NCBI GenBank assembly: GCA_034190875.2 | Contig: CM067354.1 | Span: 45,198,758-45,262,757, forward strand | Source: Urechis unicinctus | Taxonomy: Eukaryota > Annelida > Polychaeta > Xenopneusta > Urechidae | Length of the DNA: 64,000 bases | Direction: 5' to 3' | In this document: in pieces, positions 25,281 to 36,056 of the stretch | Numbering within the stretch: the stretch's first letter is position 1 | Layout: each line of letters starts with the position of its first letter | Translations under genes and position numbers: made by a program | The notes under the pieces: model-generated | Seen by the model: the letters and a program-made list of their open reading frames with translations, nothing else | Database searches by the model: none | What the model was told of the DNA's origin: nothing

Positions 25281-26488
25281 AGCTTTTCTTGCTTATGCAC
25301 GCTCTTCGTTATAGTACTGTTACTCACTGCCTGTAGTTGCTGGAGTGGGGACTAATCAGAGGAAATTATCGCTAGTCCTGAAGTAGAGTTGCTTATTTGG
25401 TTTATTAAATTTCAACAATGAAGCTCCCTGGAATCTCGCGGTCCGAATCGTTTCTCTGACAAGATGAATCTCTCCTATTCATATGCGAGGGTTGGTTATA
25501 TAGCCCTTCGGGAGAACGATTTCCCGCGGTATTGGCGTGTCGTACCGCGCTGATAATTCAGATGGGAGGGAGGGGGTACTCTATAATTAAGATGTGAGGG
25601 AGAGGGTACTCTTAACTAAAACAGTATTATAACATCCTCCCCGACCATAATAAAGTTGAACTTCCACTGTTCAATAAATTTAGGTTGATGAAATGGAATT
25701 TGGAATAAGAGTTATGAAGTAAAGGGACAGCACGACACGAGCCCAATATTATTAGATTTTGAATTTTGAATGATCCCAGGGTAGCTTGAACATGCGCCAA
25801 TACTGTGTGACATTGGCACATGTCCATAACAATAATAGGTAATTATATAATGTTACAATAATTTTTCAAATGTTCTAATTTTTGCTAGCCTAAATGGTAT
25901 TAAGATAAATATATTACAATAAAATAGAAAGTTTTAAAATATGGAATAATCTAGCCGTTATAACATTAATTACATTTTCACAGTATTACTCCGCACTAAA
26001 ACCACATGGGAAAAAGCGATGAGCCTATACTTAAAATGGTGAAAATAGTGAAATTACTTATTAATTTTGGAAGATAAACTAATGTCATGAAAATTAAATA
26101 TACAAGAACAATGGACTAATGCCATGACTGTTATTGATATTTATGGATTTCTTTGGATGTTTCTTGAAGATGAAATATCTGGAGGGCTGCCGCATTGGGT
26201 TCGCCAGGTGTCGCTTGAGGGGAGGGGTGAGCGTTATCCGACGCCTGGTTGAGCCGTGGTGCGTCTCTATTGTATCCTTGGTCAGGGAGACGTAAACTTT
26301 GGCCACAAGGTGTTGGCGCGTCGGGTGAAGGCGCTATCTCCCTCTTGTATGGCGTAAATATACCTGGGAACAAATGAACTTACTGCAGCGATCAGTGTGT
26401 CTTGATTATGGGTAATGTAGGACGTATTAAAAACATGAGTGTTCAATGTGTAAGTGTGCGTGAGTATGTTACTTATGTATAGTATAAC
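25281..26488 (-). mobile_element. Truncated gypsy-B element: 3' region plus LTR
   Basis: Read on the minus strand: 3' region (26488-25647, with the same CACTGATCGCTG block as 4380), polypurine tract, then an LTR starting TGTTATAATACT at 25634 and ending near 25281. The rest of the element is absent. On its left, copy 2 breaks off after ATTATAAGACAAAAT, and on its right copy 2 resumes at ACACATTACCCATAACGC. About 100 bp of copy 2 (compare 40-140) is missing between them, so this is an exchange rather than a clean insertion. Confidence 0.75.
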
Positions 26489-26963
26489 AATACACATTAC
26501 CCATAACGCAATCTTATATCATTCAAGTATATGCGGGGTATCATTTCATCTGCAGCTTAAGAAAAGACGTGCATATTCATCAAAACAATTAACGGAGAAG
26601 TATTTGTATCATTTAATTCTCAAGACAAATATATGAGTTGTTTATATTTATTTCCTCTGGCACGTACAACAAATACAATTAAAGTGTCACACCGTTGTTC
26701 TTCCGTACTTACATGTTATACAGTAATCGTGTGCGATATGTGTCCATACATTATTTCAGGTGTAATTATTCTCAACAACAACAACAAGTATCACAACCCA
26801 CACAACCGCATCCATACGTAAATTCGGAGTTATCGACGCCAAAATCTCACCCACCCCCACGTCGCTCAGATTCGCCACCACGCTCGACAAACAACACTCT
26901 CCATCTCGAGCCACTAATTAACTCCTTACCACGCATTAAATCTCCCTACGCAAAATAACAATA
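26489..26963 (+). other. 3' region of gypsy copy 2, second part
   Basis: Matches 140-850 of the first copy with one gap. The stretch between ATTATTCTCAAC and CACAACCCACACAACC, about 255 bp in copies 1 and 3, is absent. It ends at AATAACAATA where the Ngaro-type element begins. Confidence 0.8.
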
Positions 26964-27049
26964 TGAACCGTTTGCGAACGCAGGCGGGTTTTTGTGGACG
27001 ATCATCGTGGGTTTTAATCGATTTCGGTTAAGCATTCCTAACATAAGTT

Positions 27050-27071
27050 CGACGGTTTTCGGAAACCGTCG
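27050..27071 (+). other. Perfect 9-bp hairpin in the Ngaro leader
   Basis: CGACGGTTT pairs with AAACCGTCG around a TCGG loop. It lies about 90 bp from the element's start and about 200 bp before the first ORF, so it could act in transcription start, translation or replication of the leader. Confidence 0.6.
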
Positions 27072-27277
27072 GGGCGTCACACCTTTGTCACGTGACCTCC
27101 TAGGCCAATCGACTTCCGTCTTGCCTGCTGCAAAACAATTCTCGGCGCCTCAGGTTCTTAAAAGTTATTCAGCATTAGTTATTTAAAACGCATTTTTCAC
27201 CTACTCTTGAAGTTTATACCGCGCAGACTTACTTCACCACAGGTCGTATATTTTGTTCTTCTACTCTACGTTTCACC

Positions 27278-27892
27278 ATGCCACCAGTAGGCATGATCAT
27301 CGGCCACTCTTTTGTCTCCGGTTTACAACATTCCCTCGCCAATAACAATGGCGGCTTTCCTTTGTCTCCCACTCAAGCCGCAAACACGCTAAAAGTTCAT
27401 CATCACGTCCCTCAGCTGCATTTAGCCGGCAAAAGAGGTGGCAAAGTACACGATTGCATTCCTTTTCGGCTCCTAATGCAGGTTAAACCTACTTATGTCA
27501 TTCTTGACATAGGATCCAACGATCTGGTTCAAAACATAGATCCTCTAGTGCTAGCTTCACACATAATCGATCTTGCAAAGACGTTAATCGCCCATCATGG
27601 CGTTCGACACGTCACCGTTTGCTCTGTGCTCTACAGAGGTGCCAATCTTAAACATCTCACAGTGGAAGAATTTTCAGCCAAAGTAAATTCGTGCAACACC
27701 TTCATGAAAAACTTTGCAGATGTTGAACCACACATCTCATATCATACCCATAGAGGTTTTTGGACATGTCCAATCACTCAGTGGTCCAAGGATTCAATTC
27801 ACCCAAATTCTCCTCTCGGCAGGAAGAAGTATTGCACTTCCATCACCAAAGCAGTGCACAATTTTTCCAAACTAAAACTTATCTATGGCTAA
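27278..27892 (+). CDS. SGNH/GDSL-type hydrolase encoded by the Ngaro-type element
   Basis: 204 codons, intact, the first ORF of the element. The SGNH family signatures stand in order: GHSFV near residue 8 (nucleophile Ser block), DIGSNDL near residue 76 (Gly and Asn blocks, with the typical GSND), and DSIHPN near residue 171 (Asp and His of the catalytic triad). This is the family of lipases, esterases and acetylhydrolases. Hydrolase ORFs of this fold are known in some YR retroelements and LINEs, where a membrane or lipid role has been proposed but not shown. No signal peptide or membrane segment is visible. The start at 27278 has an A at -3 (CACCATGC) and fits a eukaryotic initiation context. 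This is the only reading frame of the element besides the recombinase that is undamaged. Confidence 0.75.
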   Translation: MPPVGMIIGHSFVSGLQHSLANNNGGFPLSPTQAANTLKVHHHVPQLHLAGKRGGKVHDCIPFRLLMQVKPTYVILDIGSNDLVQNIDPLVLASHIIDLAKTLIAHHGVRHVTVCSVLYRGANLKHLTVEEFSAKVNSCNTFMKNFADVEPHISYHTHRGFWTCPITQWSKDSIHPNSPLGRKKYCTSITKAVHNFSKLKLIYG

Positions 27893-28039
27893 ATGTCTGT
27901 ATAACTCCTCCCACACCTCACCATCATTTGGCTTCACTATCTTGCCCTTATGCCGCTCCACTTCAATTTCATAGGCAAGATTTCATTGCATTCATTACCA
28001 CATAACAACCTCCACATTTTCCTATCATATCAGTTTACC

Positions 28040-28570
28040 TCGCGACAGCCTTGACATATTTTCTTGTCAGAATTGTTGCTACTATAGGCATTAATTTTAC
28101 ACCTCGAGACAGCCTTGACATATCATTCTTGTCAGAATTGTTGCTGCTTTCGGCATTTATTTTTACTACTCGCGACAGCCTTGACATATCATTCTTGTCA
28201 GAATTGTTGCTGCTTTTGGCATTTAATTTTACAACTCGCGACAGCCTTGACATATCATTCTTGTCAGAATTGTTGCTGCTTTTGGCATTTAATTTTACAA
28301 CTCGCGACAGCCTTGACATATCATTCTTGTCAGAATTGTTGCTGCTTTTGGCATTTACTTTACACTCGCGACAGCCTTGACATATCATTCTTGTCAGAAT
28401 TGTTGCTGCTATTGCCATTTAATTTTACACTCGCGACAGCCTTGACATATCATTCTTGTCAGAATTGTTGCTGTTTTTGACTTTTAATTTTTCACTCGCG
28501 ACAGCCTTGACATATCATTCTTGTCAGAATTGTTGCTGCTATGCCATTTATATTTACTCCTCACAGCAGC
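28040..28570 (+). repeat. Eight tandem units of 64-66 bp in the Ngaro-type element
   Basis: Unit starts (GACAGCCTTGACATAT) fall at 28044, 28108, 28174, 28240, 28306, 28370, 28435 and 28500, with worn units at about 28562 and 28674. Each unit carries TTGACA and, 10-12 bases on, TGTCAG, giving a small dyad. Both strands are free of stops only because of the repeat. It lies between the hydrolase and gag-like genes. Confidence 0.9.
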
Positions 28571-28823
28571 CTTGACATATTCCTCTAGTCACACTTGCTG
28601 CTATCTCCATTGCATCCATTGCCGTTGTTTCCTAACACAATATCCACACCTTCGATCAGTATATAAATTTCAAACAGCCTTGACATGTTTTGCTTGTCAA
28701 ATTTGTCGCAGCTATCGAAATTGCATTTCACAATCGGTGTTTCTTGGCACAGCCTGTACATTTTTCTGGCCTGTTGTTGTTCAATATCTTCCGGGCAGAC
28801 TCTTGATTTTTGTTACAGCAGAC

Positions 28824-29972
28824 ATGTCTGGAAAAGGTGTGAATCGGCCTTCCAACGCATCCCAGCCACCTAGGAAGTCCAACAGACCAAAACGCCCTTC
28901 TGTTAGGCTACCTGTGGCTGCTTCAACCGCCTCCACGTCAGTTGCCACTCCACTCGACCATGACCAACCCATCACCTCACATCAGTTGCCATCCCCACCT
29001 GCCCCAACGCAGCCAGACAACCCAGCAGACACAGTCATTCAGCTCCTTTCACGGGTTGACCAGCTACAATCAACAGCGGCTTCACTCACCAACATTGTGA
29101 GCGATATGGTGAAGACACAATCTGCTCAGGGCTCTTCTCAACCCCAAGCCCAGGTCCCATCATTGGCTCAGCCAGAGCAAATTAATGTGGACGACCCTAC
29201 TCTTCAGCCTCCTGTCGAAATTAACTATGGTGAGAACAATTTGTCCTTTCTGCCGGCCACCTCTCAGCGCCCTGTTCTACTCTCCAGTGGAGTCAGGGCT
29301 GGCCACCATCTACCAGACAAAATCAAAATCAAAATAGCCACTAATAAGTACGTGGGACTTTCACAACGTCGTTCACCCAGACGCTGACCAGTCATACTCC
29401 ATGAGTCTGGCAGGTCCCTCGGATGTGCCCGTACTAAAAAAACGCCGCCCCCTCACGGAGACCGAGTGGTGTGCAGCATGGGACGACTTTCTCTCCATTT
29501 ACTCAGAGGCACATCCACATAAACTGTCAGACCTTATCACCTATGGAAAGTTCATCAAAAACCTCATGACCCGCCAACAAAATTGGCGTCTTTACGACGA
29601 GCAATTTAGGAAAGCCCGGGAGCTAACCCTTTGCTCGTGGGCTTCGATGAGGCTCGACTTGCAAATCCTCTGCTCCCAAACAACAGCTGCCCCCAACCCT
29701 CCTACCAATGCCCAAACCACTTCTTTTCGTCCCATGTCCCGAAAGGGTTCTGTTTTCGGTTCCATTCTGCAGGCTCCAGATGCCCTTCACAAAACAGCAC
29801 ATTCAAACACACCTGCCCTAAATGTGCAAAACATCACCCAATCTTCTTGTGCCAAGGCAACACCTTCAACACCACCAAAACCAACCCTTACAAGCAGACA
29901 AACCCCTCACAGCCTCGAACTGCCACCGGGACAAACAACAAATCCAATAACCACCCCAGTAGACGCCAATAA
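28824..29972 (+). pseudogene. Gag-like gene of the Ngaro-type element, frameshifted
   Basis: Start ATG at 28824 (MSGKGVNRPSNAS). It has a Pro/Ser/Thr-rich, low-complexity N-terminal part with basic patches, then a short coiled region (IQLLSRVDQLQSTAASL). At about 29350 the frame shifts; the continuation is open in the 29401 frame (DFLSIYSEAHPHKLSD, then YDEQFRKAR), the conserved core of DIRS-type Gag. A further shift near 29650 moves to the frame 29631-29972, where a Cys/His cluster (GFCFRFHSAG, CPKCAKHHPIFLC) resembles the C-terminal zinc motif of these Gags. Two frame changes make it non-functional as it stands. Confidence 0.65.
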
Positions 29973-31450
29973 ATTAGCTCAACTGCTCCAGGGTTACTCA
30001 AAGCAGCAGTTCATTGTCGATGGTTTCCGGAAAGGGTTCTTCATTCAATTTTCAGGCAACAATAGCCCCCCTTCTTTTAAACAACTCACAATCAGCCATA
30101 ATGCAACCGCATATTGTGCAAGAAAAATACTCAATGAAAAGAAACTAGGTAGAATTCATGGCCCGTTTGTTACACCACCCTTTCCCAATTTCAAATCCTC
30201 TCCTCTCGCAATAAGAGAAAAGTCCCAACCAGGAAAGTTTAGACTGTTACATAACCTCTCTTACCCTTATGATAGCTCTTCAGTCAATTTCAATATCCCT
30301 AAATCTGCCTCCTCCACACATTACTCCTCCATCCAAGACGCCTTTGTCTTAATACAGCAGGCGGGGCCCAAACCTTACCTCGCGAAGTGTGACATTGCGG
30401 AAGCTTTCCGTATAGTTCCTTTACATCCCTCACAGTATAACCTTACTGGTTTTTATTGGGGGGGTTACTATTATGACAGTTGCTTACCCATGGGATGCAG
30501 TAGCAGTTGTGCTATTTTTGAGGAGGTCTCTTCCGCCATCCTCTGGATTTTACAAAATAAAAAGGGCATCCACAGCATAGTTAAAGTGCTAGACGACTTT
30601 CTGTTCGTTGCCCCCTGCCAAAAACAGTGCCAGCGCATGTTAGACATTTTCACCCAACTATGCATTCACATCGGGGTCCCCCTCGCTCCTCATAAAACTG
30701 TCAACCCTACCACCGTCCTCACATTCCTTGGAATAGAACTTGACACGGTTGGCATGGAGGCCAGATTGCCACTTGACAAACTACACAAGTATTCAGGTCA
30801 AATTCAAGATGCAATGCAACTTAATAAAATCACCTTGCAACACCTCAAATCTCTCATCGGCATGCTTCAATTTGCATGTACAATCATTACCCCAGGAAGA
30901 GCATTCCTTAGGCGGCTACACGACTTGATAATACACACACACACACACACACACACAAACCCTTCCATTACATACGCTTAACTGCTGACACTAAAAAAGA
31001 CCTTAGTACTTGGCTGCAATTCCTATCACATTTCAACGGCAAAACTATCATGCGTCAGATACATTCTGCCGACTCCCCATCTCTCCATATGTTCTCTGAT
31101 GCATCTAAGTGGGGCTTTGCAGCCACTTATGGTTCAAACTGGCTTCAAGGGGCCTGGCCAGCCTCATGGACCAATTTTGATATTACCGTTTTGGAGCTCT
31201 ATCCTATCTTCCTTGTCGTAAGTGTCTTTGCCGATAAAATTTGCAACTCCCATATTATATTCCACTGTGACAACCAGGCAGTCGTCCATATCCTCAATAA
31301 ACAGACAGCCAAGCACCAGGTGGTTATGTCCATTAGTCCTCGTCCTCCTTCAACATAATATCCGCCTATCTGCTGTGCACATTCCAGGTATCGACAATAC
31401 TGTGTGTGATTTTCTGTCCCGTCAGCCGGCTACCCCACAAGCATTGGCTC
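29973..31450 (+). pseudogene. RT/RNase H of the Ngaro-type element, broken at an AC repeat
   Basis: Reverse transcriptase lies in the frame 29401-30981: FRLLHNLSYPYDSSSVNFNI (fingers), KCDIAEAFRIVPLHPSQYN (first catalytic Asp), VLDDFLFVAP (second Asp pair), FLGIELDT. At 30933-30957 an (AC)n run changes the frame and leads to a stop. The RNase H continues at 31050-31340 with MFSDASKWGFAA (Asp), LELYPI (Glu) and FHCDNQAVVHILNKQ (Asp). A second frame change near 31330 precedes the end of the domain (AVHIPGIDNTVCDFLSRQ). All catalytic residues are recognisable; only the frame is lost. Confidence 0.8.
30933..30957. repeat. (AC)12 microsatellite in the RT/RNase H gene
   Basis: It lies exactly where the reading frame of the polymerase breaks; the protein reads IIHTHTHTHTN and soon stops, while the homologous continuation is in another frame. 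Confidence 0.9.
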
Positions 31451-31466
31451 GATTTGGGATGAAGTC

Positions 31467-32420
31467 GTGCCCGACATCCATCCCAGTACACCTACTACCA
31501 GCCTACTTTGTCGGGACTTAAAAAATCTTTTGGGCTCATCTGTCAAAAAGGCCACTTCAGACACTTATTTTCACCATTGGAGATTGTTTCTGCATTTCCT
31601 ATCTTCCCACTCCATTCCAAACAAAATGCCCCCTTCATCTTATACTATAGCTTTGTTCGTCACCTACCTCCGGAACCAAGGCCTTAAACACACCACCATC
31701 CGCACGTACCTCTCTGCCGTCAACTTTGTGCTCAGCTTTAAAGGATGCTCAGACGTCACCAACTCTGTGCTCGTCAACAAAGCCCTCCAAGCAATTCAAC
31801 AGCAGGGCATGCAGGGGCAGGAAGGATTGCTTCCTATCACGCGCACACTGTTGCACAAACTAATAGACAAAATTCCGATCATTACCAACAGTTTCTACAA
31901 CCAAATCCTGTTCAAGGCTCTCTTCCTGCTTACGTTCTATGCCTGCATGCGGGCTGGTGAGGTCGTTTTGTCGTCCGATTCTCAACATGTGCTAAAAAAT
32001 CAAAACCTCAAGTCCGTCAGCCTTGGATCCAGCCGAGGTTATGAAATCAATTTTGATACTTTCAAACACAGTAAATCTCCGGTCAAAACTATACTGCAAA
32101 AAGGATCTTCACCTCTTTACTGCCCAGTTCTTGTCTTGGATGCCTTTCTCGCTGTAAGGCCTCCCCACAATGACCAGGTGTTTGTCCTTCACTGCAAACA
32201 GCCTGTCACCCGCAATATTTTCGCTAACATCCTTAAGCGAAGCGTTGAACTGTCAGGTCTTAACCCTATTCTATTCAACACCCATTCATTCCGAATAGGG
32301 AGAGCAACGCAGCTGGCACTGGACCAAACCCCACATGCTACCATCCAATCAGTGGGCAGATGGAAAAGTGCAGCCTACCTTCAGTACATCCGGCCTGCAC
32401 ATGTCGCGCTCCCACTATAA
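31467..32420 (+). CDS. Tyrosine recombinase of the Ngaro-type element
   Basis: 317 codons, intact. The N-terminal part is a core-binding, phage-integrase SAM-like domain (TSDTYFHHWRLFLHFL, TIRTYLSAVNFVL). The catalytic domain follows: first Arg in YACMRAGEV (about residue 165), the His-x-x-Arg box in THSFRIGRATQLA (about residue 272), a Trp in GRWKS and the nucleophilic Tyr in LQYIRP near the C-terminus. This recombinase replaces the DDE integrase and inserts circular double-stranded DNA copies of the element. Length and motif order fit DIRS/Ngaro recombinases. It overlaps the end of the broken RNase H frame and is probably made from the same transcript. Confidence 0.85.
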   Translation: MPDIHPSTPTTSLLCRDLKNLLGSSVKKATSDTYFHHWRLFLHFLSSHSIPNKMPPSSYTIALFVTYLRNQGLKHTTIRTYLSAVNFVLSFKGCSDVTNSVLVNKALQAIQQQGMQGQEGLLPITRTLLHKLIDKIPIITNSFYNQILFKALFLLTFYACMRAGEVVLSSDSQHVLKNQNLKSVSLGSSRGYEINFDTFKHSKSPVKTILQKGSSPLYCPVLVLDAFLAVRPPHNDQVFVLHCKQPVTRNIFANILKRSVELSGLNPILFNTHSFRIGRATQLALDQTPHATIQSVGRWKSAAYLQYIRPAHVALPL

Positions 32421-32499
32421 CGGCTCAAAGCATCTCCGGCACATCTACAGCGCCTACCGCTTGTGTGTTTAATAGTACAGCTCTGATAGCAACTGGGGG

Positions 32500-32645
32500 C
32501 AGGGCCAGCTTCTACTGACTTCCCCTTTCGGGGCTTGAAGTCTGTACTCACTTCCATTACCCTCTAGGTCAGGGCCAGCTTCTGCTGACTGCACCTTGAG
32601 GGGTCAAACCTATTGGCCAGGGCCAGCTTCTGCTGACTGCTCCTT
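32500..32645 (+). repeat. Three direct repeats in the Ngaro 3' region
   Basis: CAGGGCCAGCTTCT(A/G)CTGACT occurs at 32500, 32570 and 32618 (spacings 70 and 48). It lies just past the recombinase stop. Split direct repeats near the end are typical of YR retroelements, but I could not match these to the leader. Confidence 0.7.
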
Positions 32646-32703
32646 TAGGTTTGTTTTGTTTTTGGTTAGGTAGCTACAAGTTGTGCGAGCAGGGGGAGTT
32701 CCT

Positions 32704-32760
32704 TATGGGAGCCAGACATGGCCTCGGCCCTGTCTTATGGCGGTTTCACTGGCTCCCATA
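32704..32760 (+). other. 12-bp perfect stem in the Ngaro 3' region
   Basis: TATGGGAGCCAG pairs with CTGGCTCCCATA across a 33-nt loop that itself has complementary GGCC parts. Confidence 0.6.
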
Positions 32761-33084
32761 CCTTCATATATGTTATTCAACGCTAATATTTACAGCTGGG
32801 TATACCTCACTTTTAGTAGTACCTAATTTCACATCACCATGGGGGGTTTTGTCATCAATTGTAATAACTTTGGTGGGGGGTTTTACAATGGTTTTCAACA
32901 AATAACTTGTATTAATATGTCTGTTGTTAAGCATGCTTCATAACATGCTATTTGTATATTGTTCACATTTACTGTTTAGTTGCACTGCATTATTTTATCT
33001 GCAATTTGTACTTCATGAAACGGTAGCTGTTTTAATTAAATAAACATCTTATTAAACCCACAATATGTCTTGATGATTGGTTCA

Positions 33085-34041
33085 CAAAAAAATCATTTTT
33101 AAATGTATCTTCACTGAACACATTGATGTCATGATATTACACACTAGTTACTCACGCACATTAACCACACTGAACACTCAATATCTTTCTCGTTTTTTGT
33201 ATAATTCATGTTACATATTATCAAGGCACACTGATCGCTGCCGTAAGTTTATTTGTTCTTAGGTATATTTACACCATACAAGAGGGAGATAGCGCCTTCA
33301 TCCGACGTGCCAACGCCTTGCAAGCCAAAACATGTCTTCCTGACCATGGATACAGAAGACGTCCAACGGCTCAACCAAGCGTCATAACGCATATCTCCCC
33401 TCACCTCAAGCGACACCTGGCGAACCCAATACGGCAGCCCTTCAGTGATCTCATCTCCACGAGACAGCCACACTCATCAACTTTAATCATTTTCATGGCA
33501 TTAGACCATTGTTATTGTATAGGATAATTTCTGTAACATTAGTTAAATTCTTCCAAAATTAAATAAGCTACAATAAGTTATTTCACCATTCCACCATTGT
33601 CTAGTATAGGCTTTTTTCCCACTGGGTTTTAGTGCGGAGTAATACTGTGGAATGTGATTAATGTTAAAGGTTAAATTTCAGTATGTCACCATTAATAACC
33701 ATATTGTATAACTATTACACAATTCATATATATATATATAGCTTACGAATTTAGAGAAACACCTTTCTGTAAAATTATTATAATCTCATCATCAATAATC
33801 CATCTATGTTAAATATCTTTCTTATGGACATGTGCCAATGTAAATAATATTGGCGCATGTCCAAGCTACTCTAGAATCATTCTAAATTCAAAATCAAATA
33901 ATATTGGGCTAATGTCGTGCTGTCCCTTTACTCTTTAACTCATATTCCAAATTTCCTTTAACTTAGTCTATTTTCGAAATGCAAAGGTAAATCAAAATTG
34001 ATTGAACAGTGGAATTTCAACTTAACTATGGTTGGGGAGGA
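33085..34041 (+). other. 3' region of gypsy copy 2, last part, with polypurine tract
   Basis: Collinear with 855-1786 of copy 1. It ends in GGTTGGGGAGGA at 34030-34041 directly before the LTR. No gene. Confidence 0.85.
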
Positions 34042-34180
34042 TGTTATGATATTAATCTGGCTTCCGACTTTTGAAACCCTCCCCCTCTTTTCCATTATCA
34101 GCACGACATGTTTCACTAGCCCGGGTCAACCTCCGCCCTTAAGACGGGGGTGTGACCCTAATAAGTAGTCTTGGCTGGTA
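34042..34180 (+). repeat. 3' LTR of gypsy copy 2, truncated
   Basis: TGTTATGATATTAATCTGGC onward matches the first 140 bp of the A-type LTR, then breaks off after TCTTGGCTGGTAC. The remaining 400 bp or so is missing. Confidence 0.8.
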
Positions 34181-34560
34181 CGTTATCGTATCGTTAACTG
34201 ATATTAAAGCATTTCTCATGGTAAAACAATGAAGTTGCCAATGGTATACAGCACACTTATCTATGATACGAAACCAATGAATGTATAAAATTTCAGTGGG
34301 AACTGTTGAGCTAGGGTTAGCTAGGGTTAGCTAAGGTTGCTAATTTAATCAATTTGATAGTTCTTCTGTTGTATTTATTTTTATTAAATGGCATAAAAAT
34401 TTATTAACTGCCGACTACAAATAGTGGTAATATTAGCCGTAGTATATCATTGTTCGTTAGAATACGATTGGGGCCTGGATTACTTCAACTTGCAGTGTAC
34501 GAAACCACGGGGACACACTGCCGAAAGTTTGTCGGCGAAGCGACGACGTAAGCTCGATCT
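34181..34560. other. Unrecognised DNA with a telomere-like decamer
   Basis: No gene. GCTAGGGTTA is repeated about two and a half times at 34310-34339, similar to but not the same as the TTAGGG telomere repeat. The downstream part joins the 3' end of the LINE. Confidence 0.5.
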
Positions 34561-34598
34561 ATCACAGATAATCTTCTATTTCTTTTACTTCTACCGCG

Positions 34599-35475
34599 TT
34601 ACTGGCCAAATTCAACTGGTTGAACATTATTGCCAGGGGGGTACGCATAAAGATAAGAAATTAATAAAGTGAGAATATATATAGTGAGGGGTAAGAATGA
34701 TGCAATGTCTGGTGGGAGGCTGTTCCACTCCTTAATGGTTCTTGGGAAGAAGGAATGCTGTCGGTGAGTAGTATTGTAGTGTTGGTACTGGAAGGAGTGG
34801 GCTGCTGTATGACGTGATTGACGAAGTTGAGGTGTAAGGCGGTCTGTTTTGATAATAGCAACTAAGTCGTTGGTGATCTTATAGAGGAGCGTCAGGCGTG
34901 CCATCTTTCTCCTGTCCTGGAGTGTAGTCCATTGCAGGTCTTGGAGCATCTCGGTAACACTTGATTTGCTGCGATAGTTGTTTTTCACATATCTGGCACC
35001 GCGACGTTGAACCATTTCCAGTCTATCGATGTCTGTCTTTTCATAGGGGTCCCATACAGAAGCGACATACTCGACAGTGGGGCGTACAAGTGATTGGTAG
35101 GCAATCTCTTTGGCTGATGTTGAGGCGACGTTTATGTTGCGACGTACAAAGTTCACGCTGCGGCTTGCTTTATTACTTATGTTTTTGATATGTTCCCCCC
35201 AGTCTAGATGCTTGTTGATAGTTAGTCCCAGGTATTTTGTTGAGTTTGCATGCTGAAAAGATTGGTTGTGTAGTCTATAGTCATAGTTGATGGTAGATTT
35301 CTTATGGGAGATGGAGATTACCTGGCATTTATCTGGGTGGAAGGCCATTTTCCACTTGTTTTCCCACTGTGCGAGTTTGTTTTGTCGAGGTCATGTTGGA
35401 GCTTGGCACAGTCAGTTTTGCTGGCAATGGCAAGGTAGGCTATTGTATCGTCAGCGAACAGGCGAACTGTGGCAT
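34599..35475 (-). pseudogene. LINE reverse transcriptase, C-terminal part
   Basis: Continues the RT of 45132-45852. It opens with VRLFADDTIAYLA, the FADD catalytic motif of the palm. A frameshift near 35340 separates this from a 249-codon frame (35348-34599) holding FHPDKCQVISIS, STKYLGLTIN (thumb) and a C-terminal region with SVWDPYEKTDIDRLEMVQRR and FFPRTIKEWNSLP, both characteristic of CR1/jockey-group LINEs. The end is at the stop near 34599, close to the LINE 3' end. It is not functional because of the frameshift and the gypsy insertion. Confidence 0.8.
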
Positions 35476-35479
35476 CAAT

Positions 35480-36056
35480 TCTTATAACTATACTTCTCTT
35501 TATAGCTATACTCTTGTTATACTTATATTTCTTGGTTATTCGTATTTCTGCGCACTCCTTCGTATATAGGAATATTGTAGCTGCTTGTAGTTGCTTGAGT
35601 GGGGACGCTAGCCAGAGAAAACACACGAGTCCAGGAGTTGAGTTGTTGTTGGTTTATTCGAGTTGGTTTATTAGCTTTCTCTGGAATCTCGGGTCAGAAT
35701 CTTGTTCAGATACTTCGTCTCTTCGCTAGGTATTTCTCCCTGTACTTCCGCGAGGCTAGCTATTTTATCGGGGTTCCGGCATTGGATTACGCTCGGAACC
35801 ACACCCACAGCTGGCCTCCCATTGGTCCAGGTATAGCCGGTCCCCCTTCACAAAGGTCAACCCCAACTGCTCACATGGGGCGTGGGCTCGAAGGGTCATT
35901 GGCCAATGGGAAAAGGTACCAGCCAGGTCTATTATCAGGGTCACACCCCCGTCATAAGGGTGGAAGTATCCCCGGGCTAGTGAAACATGTCGTGCTGAAA
36001 ATGGAAAAGAGGGGGAGCGTTTCAAAAGTCAAAAGAGCTAGATTAATATCATAACA
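35480..36056 (-). repeat. 3' LTR of gypsy copy 3
   Basis: 577 bp, TGTTATGATATT (36056 end) to ATAGTTATAAGA (35480 end). Directly upstream on the minus strand is the polypurine tract GGTTGGGGAGGA (36057-36068). It ends against CAAT. Confidence 0.9.

Larger units (their letters stand above)
26964..33084 (+). mobile_element. Ngaro/DIRS-type tyrosine-recombinase retroelement, nearly full length
   Basis: 6.1 kb lying inside the 3' region of gypsy copy 2, which continues on both sides (AATAACAATA left, AAATCATTTTT right). The terminal bases are TGAACC and GGTTCA, inverse of each other. Order: leader with a perfect hairpin, SGNH hydrolase ORF, 65-bp tandem repeats, gag-like gene, RT/RNase H, tyrosine recombinase, 3' repeats and an AATAAA. 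There is no LTR and no DDE integrase; integration is by recombinase. ACAATA on the left and ACAAAA on the right may be a target repeat or chance. Confidence 0.85.

Noticed and set aside
28035..28418. 127-codon minus-strand ORF with internal protein repeats
   Set aside because: It arises because a 65-bp unit without stops is tandemly repeated; there is no start context and no domain, and it is antisense to the element.
28040..28570. CRISPR-like regular array
   Set aside because: The units are contiguous and nearly identical with no unique spacers, in a eukaryotic retroelement.
34310..34339. Interstitial telomere repeat
   Set aside because: The unit is GCTAGGGTTA, ten bases and fewer than three copies; not a TTAGGG array.
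35318..35626. ORF that appears to fuse LTR sequence with a FADD reverse transcriptase motif
   Set aside because: It crosses the gypsy 3' LTR/LINE border; it is a chance fusion at an insertion site.
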